DNA of 64,000 nucleotides from Cytobacillus horneckiae (GCF_002835735.1 NZ_PISD01000033.1:1-64000), one strand, 5' to 3'; positions 24,904 through 33,995 are shown, counted from the stretch's first letter. Notes: a model not told the origin generated them from the letters alone. Made by a program: numbers and translations.

Positions 24904-26655
24904 TCACTTAATTTTCAACTTATTCATTCTTCTATATAATGTCGGCAAACTTATATTCATTTCATTGGCCACTTTCTTTTTACCTGATGTGTGTCGACCA
25001 AATTTATCTAGTAGTCTAATAATTTCATCTTTCTCATGCCCTTTTCTGCTATTAATAGATCCTCCGCGTACAGAAGCAGACACATCATATACCATATCTG
25101 TTTGATTGGCTATACTTAAATATTGCGGCAAGCTTTTTAAGGTGACTAAATCTCCTATTTCCAGCTGCACAAAATGATGTACGACATTTTGCAGCTCGCG
25201 AATATTCCCTGACCATTCATATTGCAGGAGAATATCATAAACTTCCTTAGATAAACGCTTTGGCGATTTTCCAGACTGCTTAGAAAATGACTTTAAAAAG
25301 TATTCTACTAAAATCGGGATATCTTCTCTCCTATTCCTTAAAGGCGGGATGGTAATCGGAATGACATTTAAACGGAAGTAAAGGTCGCTCCTAAACTCCC
25401 CTCTTGATACGAGCTCCTCGAGATTGCGATGGGTAGCAGTAATGATTCTTACATCTACCGGTGTACTCTTAGAATCCCCTACTCTCTCAATCTTCCTCTC
25501 TTGAACGACTCTTAATAATTTCGCTTGAAGAGAAAGCGACAAATCGCCAATCTCATCTAGAAAAATGGTGCCGCCATTTGCCATTTCAAAGCGGCCAGCT
25601 CTATTCCCATTTGAACCAGTAAATGCCCCTTTAACATGACCAAATAACTCACTTTCTAAGAGTGACTCCGGGATTGCTGCACAATTGAGCGCAATAAATG
25701 GTCCTTCTCTTCGATTGCTTTCACTATGAATGGATTGCGCAAAAATTTCCTTGCCCGTGCCGCTCTCTCCTCTTAAGAGAATAGAAGAATTACTTGGAGA
25801 AACCCTCTTAGCAACTTCAATTACATTTTGAATAGCTGCGCTCGTCCCTTTTATGTCATTAAAGGAATATAATACACGATGATTTTGCAGCTTTTCTTTC
25901 ATTGTTTCTAATGGACTTAATTGAATTAAATAAGAGATAACCGTCCCATCAGAAAGGATCGGTTTAATTTTTGCTAAAAAGCTGCCTTTATGGCTTTTCC
26001 TCAATTTCAAATTTATCTTCATCTCGTTTTGGACGCGCATTTTAGCAATTTCCAGCCAATCATGACTGCTTATATAGGAGGAAATACTCGTTCCGACTAT
26101 CTCAGATTTATTGCTAAGTAATAATGCTGAAAGAGAATAGCTAATATTATGAATGATGCCGTCTTGATCGACGAGCAGGATAGAATCATCTACAAAAGTG
26201 AATAAACTATTTATTTCATCTTTAAAATGTGAATTTGATAAATTACTTTGTATGTTTTCCAGTTTCAGGCTCATCAGTTCACTGCATAATTGCAGCTGTC
26301 CCTCAATTTTCTCCATATGGAGTTGCAGCCATTTCTCTTCATTTTTCTTTGGTGTTACTAAAACAAAGCCGATTACCTGCTGTTTATAAATGATCGGCTC
26401 AAAGCATGCCGTTGTAATTGGGCAACTGGACTGTACGCTGCAATCCATACATGTGCAGTGATTATCTTTATTATTTACCTTGGCATGAATCCCTGTCTTT
26501 CTTACTTTTGTTTCTATCAAACAATGGTGCGGATGCAAATTAGATGAACCTTGATGAAAACAAATTTCATAGTTTACTGGATACATATAAAAAAACTTTG
26601 TGGCAATCGTATTCAATGCGTCAACCATTTCATTTGATACCAATAGAATCACCAC
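24904..26655 (-). CDS. Sigma-54-dependent transcriptional activator with N-terminal cysteine cluster
   Basis: Up to 583 residues. The N-terminal part holds Cys67, 69, 72, 78 and 84 in NHCTCMDCSVQSSCPITTAC, then a PAS-like domain (about 150-250, DDSILLVDQDGIIHNISYS). The AAA+ domain has Walker A GESGTGKE (295-302), the sigma-54 contact loop GAFTGS (342-347, normally GAFTGA) and Walker B FLDEIGD; a Fis-type helix-turn-helix ends the protein (KKVANEMNISLPTLYRRM). It hydrolyses ATP to open sigma-54 promoters, and the promoter at 24652 is the obvious target. GTG 26655 is the longest start; TTG 26643, behind GGTGAT, may be the real one. The cysteines suggest a metal or redox signal. Confidence 0.93.
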   Translation of the reverse strand: MVILLVSNEMVDALNTIATKFFYMYPVNYEICFHQGSSNLHPHHCLIETKVRKTGIHAKVNNKDNHCTCMDCSVQSSCPITTACFEPIIYKQQVIGFVLVTPKKNEEKWLQLHMEKIEGQLQLCSELMSLKLENIQSNLSNSHFKDEINSLFTFVDDSILLVDQDGIIHNISYSLSALLLSNKSEIVGTSISSYISSHDWLEIAKMRVQNEMKINLKLRKSHKGSFLAKIKPILSDGTVISYLIQLSPLETMKEKLQNHRVLYSFNDIKGTSAAIQNVIEVAKRVSPSNSSILLRGESGTGKEIFAQSIHSESNRREGPFIALNCAAIPESLLESELFGHVKGAFTGSNGNRAGRFEMANGGTIFLDEIGDLSLSLQAKLLRVVQERKIERVGDSKSTPVDVRIITATHRNLEELVSRGEFRSDLYFRLNVIPITIPPLRNRREDIPILVEYFLKSFSKQSGKSPKRLSKEVYDILLQYEWSGNIRELQNVVHHFVQLEIGDLVTLKSLPQYLSIANQTDMVYDVSASVRGGSINSRKGHEKDEIIRLLDKFGRHTSGKKKVANEMNISLPTLYRRMNKLKIK

Positions 26656-26721
26656 TTTTTCAAAAGATTAATAATTGTTATTATAGCAAAAATTTATACT
26701 TTTTCAGTGCTTTCAAGTAAT

Positions 26722-26762
26722 AAAAGATTAAAAGGGAGGGCTTATCGAATATAAGCCCTCTC
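26722..26762 (-). terminator. Terminator overlapping the end of the Nudix gene
   Basis: GAGGGCTTAT-ATTCG-ATAAGCCCTC forms a perfect 10-bp stem on the minus strand, with the stop codon inside it, then CCTTTTAATCTTTTATT. Confidence 0.85.
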
Positions 26763-27182
26763 TTTCACACTTAATGCGTCATCAAGCCAGCAAGGATGCA
26801 AATTTATCATATTTGATGGCAAATGATTTTGAGGAAAAAACTTTAGATCTGCCGATTCATCATCATTTATCTTCAGCTGTCCTCCTATTACTTCTGCTAA
26901 GAAGCTTGTCGTTATAAAATGAACAGTCTTCCCTTCCGGATATGAAAATACTTGTGATTCAGGATCGGAATAAACACCAATTAGCTTTGTCACACGAACA
27001 TCTAGATTTGTTTCTTCCTTCACTTCCCGAATGACCGCATTTTCGATGGTTTCCCCTATTTCTATATGACCGGAGGGAATTCCCCATTGTTCTGTATCTG
27101 CCCGTTTTTGCAATAATACTCTGCCTTCTTCATCAAAAATAACAACGGCAATCGCCGCTTCAATACAATCGACTGTATCCAT
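26742..27182 (-). CDS. Nudix hydrolase (YjhB/MutT-like)
   Basis: 146 residues. The Nudix box GHIEIGETIENAVIREVKEE fits GX5EX7REUXEEXGU, with the metal-binding REVKEE helix intact. Nudix enzymes cleave nucleoside diphosphates linked to another moiety in the cytoplasm. The start ATG 27182 follows GGAGGG. The gene sits directly behind a ykkC-family leader, and known ykkC subtype 2c riboswitches control exactly this sort of Nudix gene and sense (deoxy)nucleoside diphosphates. Activity on damaged or surplus nucleotides is therefore a reasonable inference. Confidence 0.92.
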   Translation of the reverse strand: MDTVDCIEAAIAVVIFDEEGRVLLQKRADTEQWGIPSGHIEIGETIENAVIREVKEETNLDVRVTKLIGVYSDPESQVFSYPEGKTVHFITTSFLAEVIGGQLKINDDESADLKFFPQNHLPSNMINLHPCWLDDALSVKERAYIR

Positions 27183-27189
27183 ACTTATC

Positions 27190-27352
27190 CCTCCAAATAA
27201 AAATAAGGTCCGCTAAGAAAGGCATTAGTGCATCTCAAATACACCAAACCCTTCCCCTCGGACCTTTTATGTCAATAGGTGCCTTCCGCTATCGCAGAAG
27301 ATGCAGCCCTCGGTCACAAACCATGCAATCATGCGGAACCCTAGCTGCAGTT
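27190..27352 (-). promoter_or_regulatory. ykkC-family riboswitch with terminator, probable subtype 2c (nucleoside diphosphate)
   Basis: On the minus strand the leader begins GCAGCTAGGGTTCCGCATG; CTAGGGTTCCG is the invariant ykkC core, followed by GTGACCGAGGGCTGC, the second conserved block. Downstream AAGGTCCG (27259-27266 side) and CGGACCTT (27205-27212) form a stem ending in ATTTTTATTT just before the ribosome site of the Nudix gene, a likely expression platform. Subtype 2c is inferred from the Nudix gene it controls, not proven by base identities. Confidence 0.78.
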
Positions 27353-27367
27353 TTCAAGTTCATAGTT

Positions 27368-27396
27368 ATTGTACCATTAACCGCTGCTTGCTGACA
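27368..27396 (-). promoter_or_regulatory. Candidate promoter of the riboswitch-Nudix unit
   Basis: TACAAT (27368-27373 on the plus side) preceded by a 17-bp spacer and a poor -35 TGTCAG. It overlaps the end of the ABC permease gene and would start transcription at the 5' edge of the aptamer. Confidence 0.45.
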
Positions 27397-28375
27397 TTCT
27401 GTTTTTGGCATATACGTAAGTAACAGCTAAAGCTAGAACAAGTACTGAACCTTTGACAATATCAAAAGCATAATAAGGCAAATTTAGAATCGTTAAACCA
27501 TTTAATAGAATGCCTATAACTGCTGCACCAAAGAAGGTGCCCACTGCGTTTGGCTTACCTGCCCCAAGGACAGAATACCCAACAAACACAGCAGCTACAG
27601 CTTCCATTAATAATGGTGCACCAGCATCAATTTGACCGGAGCCGACGCGTGCAGTAAATAAAATGCCAGCAATGCTTGCAAAGATGCCCGATACGACATA
27701 AGCAGCACACTTTACCTTCTTTACCTTTACTCCAGATAAAGTAGCCGCTTCTTCATTTCCTCCTGTCATGTACAAGATTCTACCCCACCTTGTATGATTT
27801 AAAACAAAATATGAAACAAGTATTAATATAAGCATAATCCATACAGGGACAGGCAAACCAGCCATTTGTCCTTGTCCAATCCATAGAAAGCCTTCAGATA
27901 ATTCCCCTATAGCCGTTCCGCCGGAGGTTAACGGCATATAATTATAAATAGAGTAGCCTTCCGTATAGGTTCGATGCAGCCCTGCAATTATATACATCGA
28001 GCTTAATGTTGCCAGTAAGTCAGGAATGCCTAATACGACAATTAGAAACGAATTAAGTAAGCCAACCGCTGCGCCTACTAATATAGGTAAAATCAACACT
28101 AGCCATAACGGCATATCGTACCAGACCATCAACGAAGCAGTCACAACAGTTGAAAGAGACATCGTTGAGCCAACTGACAAATCAAATCCGTTCACGACTA
28201 ATGTGAAAGTGACCCCAAGAGCAAGAACTGTAACGATTGAAATCGACCTCAATATATCAGTGAAGTTTCCATAAGTTAAAAAGGAAGAACTCACTGTTGA
28301 AAAATAAATGATAATAATGGCTAGCAACGCGATGGCGCCATATTTAAATAGAAACTGGATGCTTTTGTCTTTCAC
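27377..28375 (-). CDS. Ribose-type ABC transporter permease, putative methylthioribose importer
   Basis: About 332 residues, 9-10 membrane helices, BPD_transp_2 family (RbsC-like): GNFTDILRSISIVTVLALG, VNGFDLSVGSTMSLSTVV, VLGIPDLLATLSSMYI and the EAA-like GNEEAATLSGVKVKKVK loop. GTG 28375, behind AAAGGAAGAG, is the preferred start and overlaps the ATPase gene by 32 bp; the longer frame from 28465 would lie in another gene. It forms the membrane pore of the importer with the 28344 and 30028 products. Its place in a mtnK-mtnA operon points to 5-methylthioribose as substrate. Confidence 0.86.
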   Translation of the reverse strand: MKDKSIQFLFKYGAIALLAIIIIYFSTVSSSFLTYGNFTDILRSISIVTVLALGVTFTLVVNGFDLSVGSTMSLSTVVTASLMVWYDMPLWLVLILPILVGAAVGLLNSFLIVVLGIPDLLATLSSMYIIAGLHRTYTEGYSIYNYMPLTSGGTAIGELSEGFLWIGQGQMAGLPVPVWIMLILILVSYFVLNHTRWGRILYMTGGNEEAATLSGVKVKKVKCAAYVVSGIFASIAGILFTARVGSGQIDAGAPLLMEAVAAVFVGYSVLGAGKPNAVGTFFGAAVIGILLNGLTILNLPYYAFDIVKGSVLVLALAVTYVYAKNRMSASSG

Positions 28376-29879
28376 TTTGCTCTTCCTTTCCTCCGCTTGC
28401 GTACAATAAAATTTTCTCCTGAGTAGCTTCTTCCTGTGTAAATTCCTTAACCAATTGCCCATCATACATCACAAGAATTCGATCGGATATCGCCAACAGT
28501 TCATGAATTTCACTTGAAAAATAAATGATGCCTTTGCCTTCATTTGCAAGATTGGCGATTAATTTAAAGATGTCCTTTTTTGCGCCTATATCTACACCTT
28601 TTGTCGGCTCATCAAATAAATACACTGATGCTTCAACAGACATCCATTTTCCGATTGCCACTTTTTGCTGATTCCCGCCGCTTAAATGGTTTAGTGAGGT
28701 CTCCGTACTATCCGTTTTTATTTGAAGTGCATCAATTATCCTTTTTGCGAATGTTTTTTCCAAAGCCGCCTTCATAAAAGCAGCTTTAGAAAATTTTTTC
28801 AGATTAGGAAAAGACGCATTTTTACGAAGTGTTTCGTGGATAAATAAACCTTCTTTCCGCCTTTCTTCTGGAACTAGAACGATCCCATTTTCAATCGCTG
28901 CTTTCGGATGATTTATTTTTTTTCTATTTCCTTTTACAAAAATGGAACCGGAAGATACAGGTGTCACGCCGGTAATAGCTTTTGCAAGCTCTGTTTTTCC
29001 GGCACCAACAAGTCCGGCAATTCCTACAATTTCACCTTCTTTAATAGTAAAGTTGATTCCCTTTAGTTTATTGCCTTCTCCAACATCCTGTAATTGAAGC
29101 AAAGTTTCTCCAGCATGTCTGTTCCTTCTTTCGATCACATTTTCCAACGATGTCCCGAGCATTTTTTCCACAATGAGTGCCTGTGTCGCGTCTGCTACCG
29201 CTGAAGTAAAAATATGTTTGCCTTCTCTCATAACCGTCACTCTATCACATACTTCAAACACTTCCGGAAGTCTGTGGGTAATAAAAATGCAGCCTACACC
29301 CTTTTCTTTTAAATTGTTCATCACTTTAAATAATCGCTCTGCTTCATAAACAGATAATGGAGCAGTCGGCTCATCAAATATAATGAGCTTGGCCGAGTGA
29401 ATCAATGCTCTCGCAATAAGAACAAGCTGTTTTTCTGCCAATGTGAGCTCCCGCGCCTGTTTCCGAACATTAATATGGTCAGCTTCAAGCTGAGCGAGCA
29501 CAATTTTGGCATTCTCCTCCAGTCCGCGCTTAGAGACTATGATGTTTTTCCCCGAGGCAAATGTATCGAGCATAATGTTCTCAGCCGTTGTCAGTTCTGG
29601 AACGATTGCCGTATCAACCTCCTGGTAAACACAGTAAACGCCATGTGCTTTCGCATCTTTTGGATGGTGGAATCTCACTTTTTGATTATCCAGCCATACC
29701 GTTCCTGCATCCTGCTCATAAAGACCAGACAATATTTTTATTAATGTGCTTTTTCCTGCGCCATTCGCTCCCAGAAGCGCGTGGGTTTCACCTCTCTTCA
29801 GTGTAAAGTCACCTGCTTCCAGCGCCTTCACGCTTCCGAAGCTTTTCTGAATGCCTGTCATTTCTAGAATATTGCTCAT
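28344..29879 (-). CDS. Ribose-type ABC transporter ATP-binding protein (two cassettes)
   Basis: About 511 residues with two fused ABC domains as in RbsA. Cassette 1: Walker A GANGAGKSTL, LTLAEKQLVLIARAL in place of the signature, Walker B LIIFDEPTAPLS. Cassette 2: degenerate Walker A GLVGAGKTEL, signature LSGGNQQKVAIGKW, Walker B YLFDEPTKGVD. It powers sugar import on the inner face of the membrane. ATG 29879 is the likely start; GTG 29891 is possible. A stable hairpin separates it from the binding-protein gene upstream. Confidence 0.9.
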   Translation of the reverse strand: MSNILEMTGIQKSFGSVKALEAGDFTLKRGETHALLGANGAGKSTLIKILSGLYEQDAGTVWLDNQKVRFHHPKDAKAHGVYCVYQEVDTAIVPELTTAENIMLDTFASGKNIIVSKRGLEENAKIVLAQLEADHINVRKQARELTLAEKQLVLIARALIHSAKLIIFDEPTAPLSVYEAERLFKVMNNLKEKGVGCIFITHRLPEVFEVCDRVTVMREGKHIFTSAVADATQALIVEKMLGTSLENVIERRNRHAGETLLQLQDVGEGNKLKGINFTIKEGEIVGIAGLVGAGKTELAKAITGVTPVSSGSIFVKGNRKKINHPKAAIENGIVLVPEERRKEGLFIHETLRKNASFPNLKKFSKAAFMKAALEKTFAKRIIDALQIKTDSTETSLNHLSGGNQQKVAIGKWMSVEASVYLFDEPTKGVDIGAKKDIFKLIANLANEGKGIIYFSSEIHELLAISDRILVMYDGQLVKEFTQEEATQEKILLYASGGKEEQSERQKHPVSI

Positions 29880-29929
29880 CTTTTGCCACACTTCTTTCTA
29901 TGAAAAAGTTCCTTTTGGCTAATAAAGAT

Positions 29930-29970
29930 AAGCCGGCAAGAAGATTCCGTGACGATCTTCCGGACGGCTT
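29930..29970 (-). other. Intercistronic hairpin between binding-protein and ATPase genes
   Basis: AAGCCG and GAAGAT pair with ATCTTC and CGGCTT to form an interrupted 12-bp stem. No long U-run follows, so it more likely protects or partly attenuates the mRNA, raising binding-protein output over the membrane components. Confidence 0.55.
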
Positions 29971-30027
29971 AGGATGTTGCCTTTTCGAGTTTATGCATTT
30001 TCTCTAGCTTCACAAAATACCGCTCGG

Positions 30028-31104
30028 TTACTTACTCTCCAATTCCTTCAATTCATCTGTGTATCCTTGTTCACTCGCTCCCCAGCCTTCGATGTATTCA
30101 TGCAGTTCAATCGTTGAAATTGACTCTTCAGGAAGCTTTTCTTTTTCAACAAAGATCGGCTCAAGTACAACTGTGTCTTCAGGTGACTCTCCGTTTATTT
30201 TTTGATATAAATAGCGAACTTGAATACGGCCAATATCTTTCGGATCAACAGCGGCAGTTGCCTGCCATGCACTGTTTTCTTTTTGGATCAATTGCAAATC
30301 TTCATCACTCATATCAATGCCGTATACTTTAATATCTGTTCGTCCTGCTTGTTCCAGTGCGCGAACAGCTCCTTTAGCAAACTCATCCCATGCAGCCCAA
30401 ACCGCTGTAATTTCCCCTTCATTTGGGTATTGCTTCAATATTGCTTCCATTTGTGATTGCGTATCCAATGCGGTATTATCTGTAGCGGCTCCAAATGCTG
30501 CAACTTCTTTAATTTCCTGGTTATCTTTTAAAAATTGCTCATATGCGACTTGGCGTCTTTCCATTGGCGCAAATCCTGCTACCCAGATTTTTACGATATT
30601 AGCCTTCCCACCAGCATCTTCTGCTAATTTATTTAAAGTCATCTCTGCCATTTCCTGATCACCCTGTTGAAGGACAGGTACACCTTCAACATCAATATCA
30701 GCATCAAATACGACAACTGGGATATCAGCTTCCAGCGCTTTTTCGACCCCTTTTGTCAGCGCTTCTTTCGTCCCGTGGTCAATAAGGATACCATCAAATT
30801 TCTGATTGACGGCGGCATCCAAATTAGAAGCCATCTTTGCCAAGTCTCCTTCAGAAGTAAATACTTGCACTGTACCGCCGAACTTTTCTACTTGTTCTTT
30901 GACCCCTTCTATATATTGTGCAGAAAATGTCCCTAAGTTAATTTGCATAATAAGGGCAATCTTCTTATTAGCTAATGGGTGCTCAGCCTTCTCAGCCGAC
31001 GGTGTTTCCTTCGACTCGGTTCCTGCGCTCTTTGGCTGGCATCCAGTTAAAATTAATAGTAATGATAAAACCGATATGAATAAAATTGAACCTTTTCTTC
31101 TCAT
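30028..31104 (-). CDS. Sugar-binding lipoprotein, putative methylthioribose receptor
   Basis: 358 residues. A lipoprotein signal with lipobox LTGCQP anchors it outside the membrane. The rest is a type I periplasmic binding fold (RbsB-like): [56 protein letters not shown] and [14 protein letters not shown]. Its start overlaps the mtnA stop by 4 bp (ATGA). It would capture the substrate for the adjacent ABC importer. Ligand identity is inferred from the operon. Confidence 0.88.
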   Translation of the reverse strand: MRRKGSILFISVLSLLLILTGCQPKSAGTESKETPSAEKAEHPLANKKIALIMQINLGTFSAQYIEGVKEQVEKFGGTVQVFTSEGDLAKMASNLDAAVNQKFDGILIDHGTKEALTKGVEKALEADIPVVVFDADIDVEGVPVLQQGDQEMAEMTLNKLAEDAGGKANIVKIWVAGFAPMERRQVAYEQFLKDNQEIKEVAAFGAATDNTALDTQSQMEAILKQYPNEGEITAVWAAWDEFAKGAVRALEQAGRTDIKVYGIDMSDEDLQLIQKENSAWQATAAVDPKDIGRIQVRYLYQKINGESPEDTVVLEPIFVEKEKLPEESISTIELHEYIEGWGASEQGYTDELKELESK

Positions 31105-32159
31105 GACTTTACTTCCTCTCCTGCTTTTCCTATAAGACTGCTAATATTGTTAAAATCCTGTTTGTATATAATGCCCTTTTCAGTAATAATTGCTGTAATC
31201 AATTCTGAAGGAGACATGTCAAATGCCGGATTAAACACCTTCGTACCTTCCGGCGCAATTCTCCTGCCCGCAAATGTTGTAATTTCTTCCTCTTTGCGCT
31301 CTTCGATTGGAATTTCTGCTCCGCTCTCAATCGTTAAGTCAAAGGTTGTCGATGGAGCTGCTACATAAAAAGCGATTCCAAATTGCTTTGCCAAAATAGC
31401 CAAATTTAATGTCCCAATCTTATTAGCTGTATCCCCGTTAGCTGCAATCCGATCTGCCCCAACAATAATCGCCTCGATCCCTTTAGCGTGGATAGTATGA
31501 GCTGCCATGCTGTCCGTAATCAATGTGACATCAACTCCTGACTGCTGGAGCTCCCATACTGTTAGACGTGATCCTTGAAAGACCGGCCTAGTTTCACAAG
31601 CATATACTTCAAATTCTCTTCCCTGTTCAGCCCCAAGGTGAAAAGGAGCTAATGCTGTACCATACTTTGCAGTCGCAATGGTTCCTGCATTACATATCGT
31701 CATGATTTTTTTTACATTAGCGAGTGCTTCCAGCGCATTGCGGCCTATGCGTTTGCAAGAAGCTTCATCTTCCTGATGAATGCTGATCGCTTCTGCTTCA
31801 AGTAGATAAATCGCTTCATTGACTGATTCTACATTTTCGATTTTGCCCATCATTCTGTCTAAAGCCCAGAATAGATTGACCGCTGTAGGTCTAGAACCAG
31901 CTAGATAAAGATAATCCTCATGCAATCTTAAATGAAACGATGCGATATTCTGCTCCTTATATTTTCTTGAGGCGATGGCTAGACCATACGCTGCAGTAAT
32001 GCCAATTGCGGGAGCACCGCGTACTTTTAAAGTAACGATGCTTTCATAAACATCTTCAATTGTTTCTAATGCAGCATAATCAATTTCATTCGGCAGCTTA
32101 TGCTGATTTAATATTGTCAATTGTCCATTTTTCCAAATAATCGGTGTCGGAATGCTCAT
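31101..32159 (-). CDS. mtnA: S-methyl-5-thioribose-1-phosphate isomerase
   Basis: 352 residues, the standard MtnA length. [36 protein letters not shown] segment near residue 80, the catalytic Cys in [16 protein letters not shown] and catalytic Asp in [20 protein letters not shown] identify it. It converts methylthioribose-1-phosphate to methylthioribulose-1-phosphate in methionine salvage. It overlaps mtnK and the binding-protein gene by 4 bp on each side. Confidence 0.96.
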   Translation of the reverse strand: MSIPTPIIWKNGQLTILNQHKLPNEIDYAALETIEDVYESIVTLKVRGAPAIGITAAYGLAIASRKYKEQNIASFHLRLHEDYLYLAGSRPTAVNLFWALDRMMGKIENVESVNEAIYLLEAEAISIHQEDEASCKRIGRNALEALANVKKIMTICNAGTIATAKYGTALAPFHLGAEQGREFEVYACETRPVFQGSRLTVWELQQSGVDVTLITDSMAAHTIHAKGIEAIIVGADRIAANGDTANKIGTLNLAILAKQFGIAFYVAAPSTTFDLTIESGAEIPIEERKEEEITTFAGRRIAPEGTKVFNPAFDMSPSELITAIITEKGIIYKQDFNNISSLIGKAGEEVKS

Positions 32160-33340
32160 GCTGTGAACTCCTCAATCGTTGTAATAAATTGTTTGATCGT
32201 TTTAATAGACGCTTTCTTTAAAATAAGATTAGTGCCTAAGCTTAAAGCCGCTCGTTTTGCTTTTAGACGAACTGCAGAATCTTCAATTCCGTCTAAGTCC
32301 TTTACATGTGATAATCCAATTGTTCTTCTAATCAACTCGCAGCCAACGACACCAATCGCATCATCGAACACTTTTGCAAGAAATACTTCTCGATATCCAT
32401 CTACTTTAGTGAAGGGATCAACCCCCTTACTTTTCCATAATTCCGAAAATACTGAATAAAATTCTTGCCAAACCTCATCTATTTGATTGACAATTATCTC
32501 CCTATCTTCTCCCTTTCTCACAATCACCTGAAAGACAAGATGGGCAAAAAATTGGCCGACATCAAAGCCGATTGGTCCATAAAAAGCAAATTCAGGATCA
32601 ATTACCTTCGTTTCTTCCTCGCTTGCAAAAATGCTTCCAGTATGTAAATCTCCATGTAAAAGCGCTTCTGCTTCAGTCAGGAATGATTGCTTTATTTTGG
32701 CTGCTGCTATTTTCAGCTCCGTATGATTCCAAATTTCTTCAACATCTGATTGCAATTCCGGCTCATAATCATTTGTATCGATATTAAAGAAAGGGTCTGT
32801 GAACACTAAATCCTCAGTAATTTTACATAACTCAGGATTAGAGAATGCTGATGCCAGCCTCTTTTTTTCAAATGGATGCAACGCAAAATCTGAAGTATGG
32901 AATAAAGTCTTCGCTAAGTACTGTCCAATATGTTTTGCCAAGTTCGGATAATACTCCCCCTCTATTAGTCCAGTCCGTGCGATTTTCAAATGAGACAAAT
33001 CTTCCATAATGGTAATCGCTAAATCCTCATCAGTACGAAATACTTTAGGGACAAAAGCGGGAACATATTCACCATGCTTAACAAGGGCATCCGCTTCAAT
33101 CTTCGCTCTTTTTAGCGTCAGTGGCCAGCTCTCTCCAACAACCTTTGCATAAGGCAATGCCTGTTTAATAATAACGCTGTTTTCCTCACTCGCAATTCGA
33201 AAGACATAGTTTAAATTGCCATCACCTATTTCACGAGCAGTCAATTCAGCATGCACGGGAAAAAGCTCCAATTCCTTTACAAGCTGAATAGCTGTTTCCT
33301 CCGTCAATCCTTTATATGTTTTTTTTTCTAAAATCGCCAT
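32156..33340 (-). CDS. mtnK: S-methyl-5-thioribose kinase
   Basis: 394 residues of the protein-kinase-like MtnK family: [20 protein letters not shown] with VIIKQALP (ATP-binding Lys), [16 protein letters not shown] (catalytic loop) and [20 protein letters not shown] (metal-binding DPE). It phosphorylates methylthioribose, the entry step for imported or recycled methylthioribose. ATG 33340 has AGGAG 9 nt upstream. It is the first gene of the minus-strand operon mtnK-mtnA-ABC importer, controlled by the SAM riboswitch at 33517-33667. Confidence 0.96.
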   Translation of the reverse strand: MAILEKKTYKGLTEETAIQLVKELELFPVHAELTAREIGDGNLNYVFRIASEENSVIIKQALPYAKVVGESWPLTLKRAKIEADALVKHGEYVPAFVPKVFRTDEDLAITIMEDLSHLKIARTGLIEGEYYPNLAKHIGQYLAKTLFHTSDFALHPFEKKRLASAFSNPELCKITEDLVFTDPFFNIDTNDYEPELQSDVEEIWNHTELKIAAAKIKQSFLTEAEALLHGDLHTGSIFASEEETKVIDPEFAFYGPIGFDVGQFFAHLVFQVIVRKGEDREIIVNQIDEVWQEFYSVFSELWKSKGVDPFTKVDGYREVFLAKVFDDAIGVVGCELIRRTIGLSHVKDLDGIEDSAVRLKAKRAALSLGTNLILKKASIKTIKQFITTIEEFTA

Positions 33341-33466
33341 ACTGGTTCACTCCTTTTATATAATAGTTTGCAAGATTTATTAGTAGTTTAGCATCCGCCT
33401 GGCAAAAGAGGCAGGGATACCAGGAAAAATGGACCAAATAACCGCTCCTCCCCTGCGATAACGGAA

Positions 33467-33501
33467 ATAAAAAATGCCCCTTTCATTAGAAAGAGGCATT
33501 C
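33467..33501 (-). terminator. SAM riboswitch terminator of the mtnK operon
   Basis: ATGCCTCTTTC-TAAT-GAAAGGGGCAT followed by TTTTTTATTT on the minus strand, between the aptamer and mtnK. Confidence 0.9.
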
Positions 33502-33516
33502 GTATATTCTACGCGC

Positions 33517-33667
33517 CTCTTATCTTTTCAGAAAGTAATTTCTGAATGGAATTAGCACCGTGCCCTACATGAAGGCGCAAATATGCGCGCCTCGTTTCAC
33601 AACGATATTACGGTCGGTTGCTGGGCTTCATCGGGCCAAATTTCCCTCCACCAGCTCTTGATAAGAG
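33517..33667 (-). promoter_or_regulatory. SAM-I (S-box) riboswitch of mtnK-mtnA-ABC
   Basis: Minus-strand leader with P1 arms CTCTTATC and GATAAGAG, then AGAGCTGGTGGAGGGA, GATGAAGCCCAGCAACC and GGTGCTAATTCC, the S-box consensus blocks. An enlarged P3 carries a GC-rich extension. SAM binding favours the terminator at 33467, so the operon is expressed when SAM or methionine is low. Confidence 0.96.
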
Positions 33668-33701
33668 TATTCGTTACTATGCAATTGATTACTTGAGAAA
33701 A

Positions 33702-33731
33702 ATACTAGCACCATTGTCACAGAAGTGTCAA
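33702..33731 (-). promoter_or_regulatory. Promoter of the mtnK leader
   Basis: TTGACA, 18-bp spacer, TAGTAT on the minus strand, about 35 bp before the aptamer. Confidence 0.75.
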
Positions 33732-33777
33732 TGCTTTTTTACCGAAAAAGTTTTTCTCGAATTCTGAAAATACACAG

Positions 33778-33807
33778 TTGACAGACTTAACTGTGCAATG
33801 CAATAAT
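33778..33807 (+). promoter_or_regulatory. Promoter of the mtnW leader
   Basis: TTGACA at 33778-33783, 18-bp spacer, AATAAT at 33802-33807 (TAATAC one base later is an alternative), about 38 bp before the aptamer. Confidence 0.7.
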
Positions 33808-33844
33808 ACAGTAGTGCAAATTTAAAACGATATATGATTAGATT

Positions 33845-33947
33845 TTCTTATCAAGAGCAGGCGGAGGGACGAGCCCTATGAAGCCCGGCAACCGATTCAA
33901 TATGAACACGGTGCTAATTCTTGCAGCAATTTGCTGACAGATAAGAA
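33845..33947 (+). promoter_or_regulatory. SAM-I (S-box) riboswitch of mtnWXBD
   Basis: P1 arms TTCTTATC and GATAAGAA enclose AGAGCAGGCGGAGGGAC, ATGAAGCCCGGCAACC and GGTGCTAATTC. The 3' P1 arm can instead pair with CTTCTTATTT in the terminator, giving a clear antiterminator. It is divergent from the mtnK riboswitch. Confidence 0.97.
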
Positions 33948-33965
33948 GTTGGTTCGTGAGCAATC

Positions 33966-33995
33966 ACCCTCTTCTTATTTGAAGAGGGTTTTTTT
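33966..33995 (+). terminator. SAM riboswitch terminator of mtnWXBD
   Basis: ACCCTCTTC-TTATTT-GAAGAGGGT followed by TTTTTTT, 76 bp before mtnW. Confidence 0.94.
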
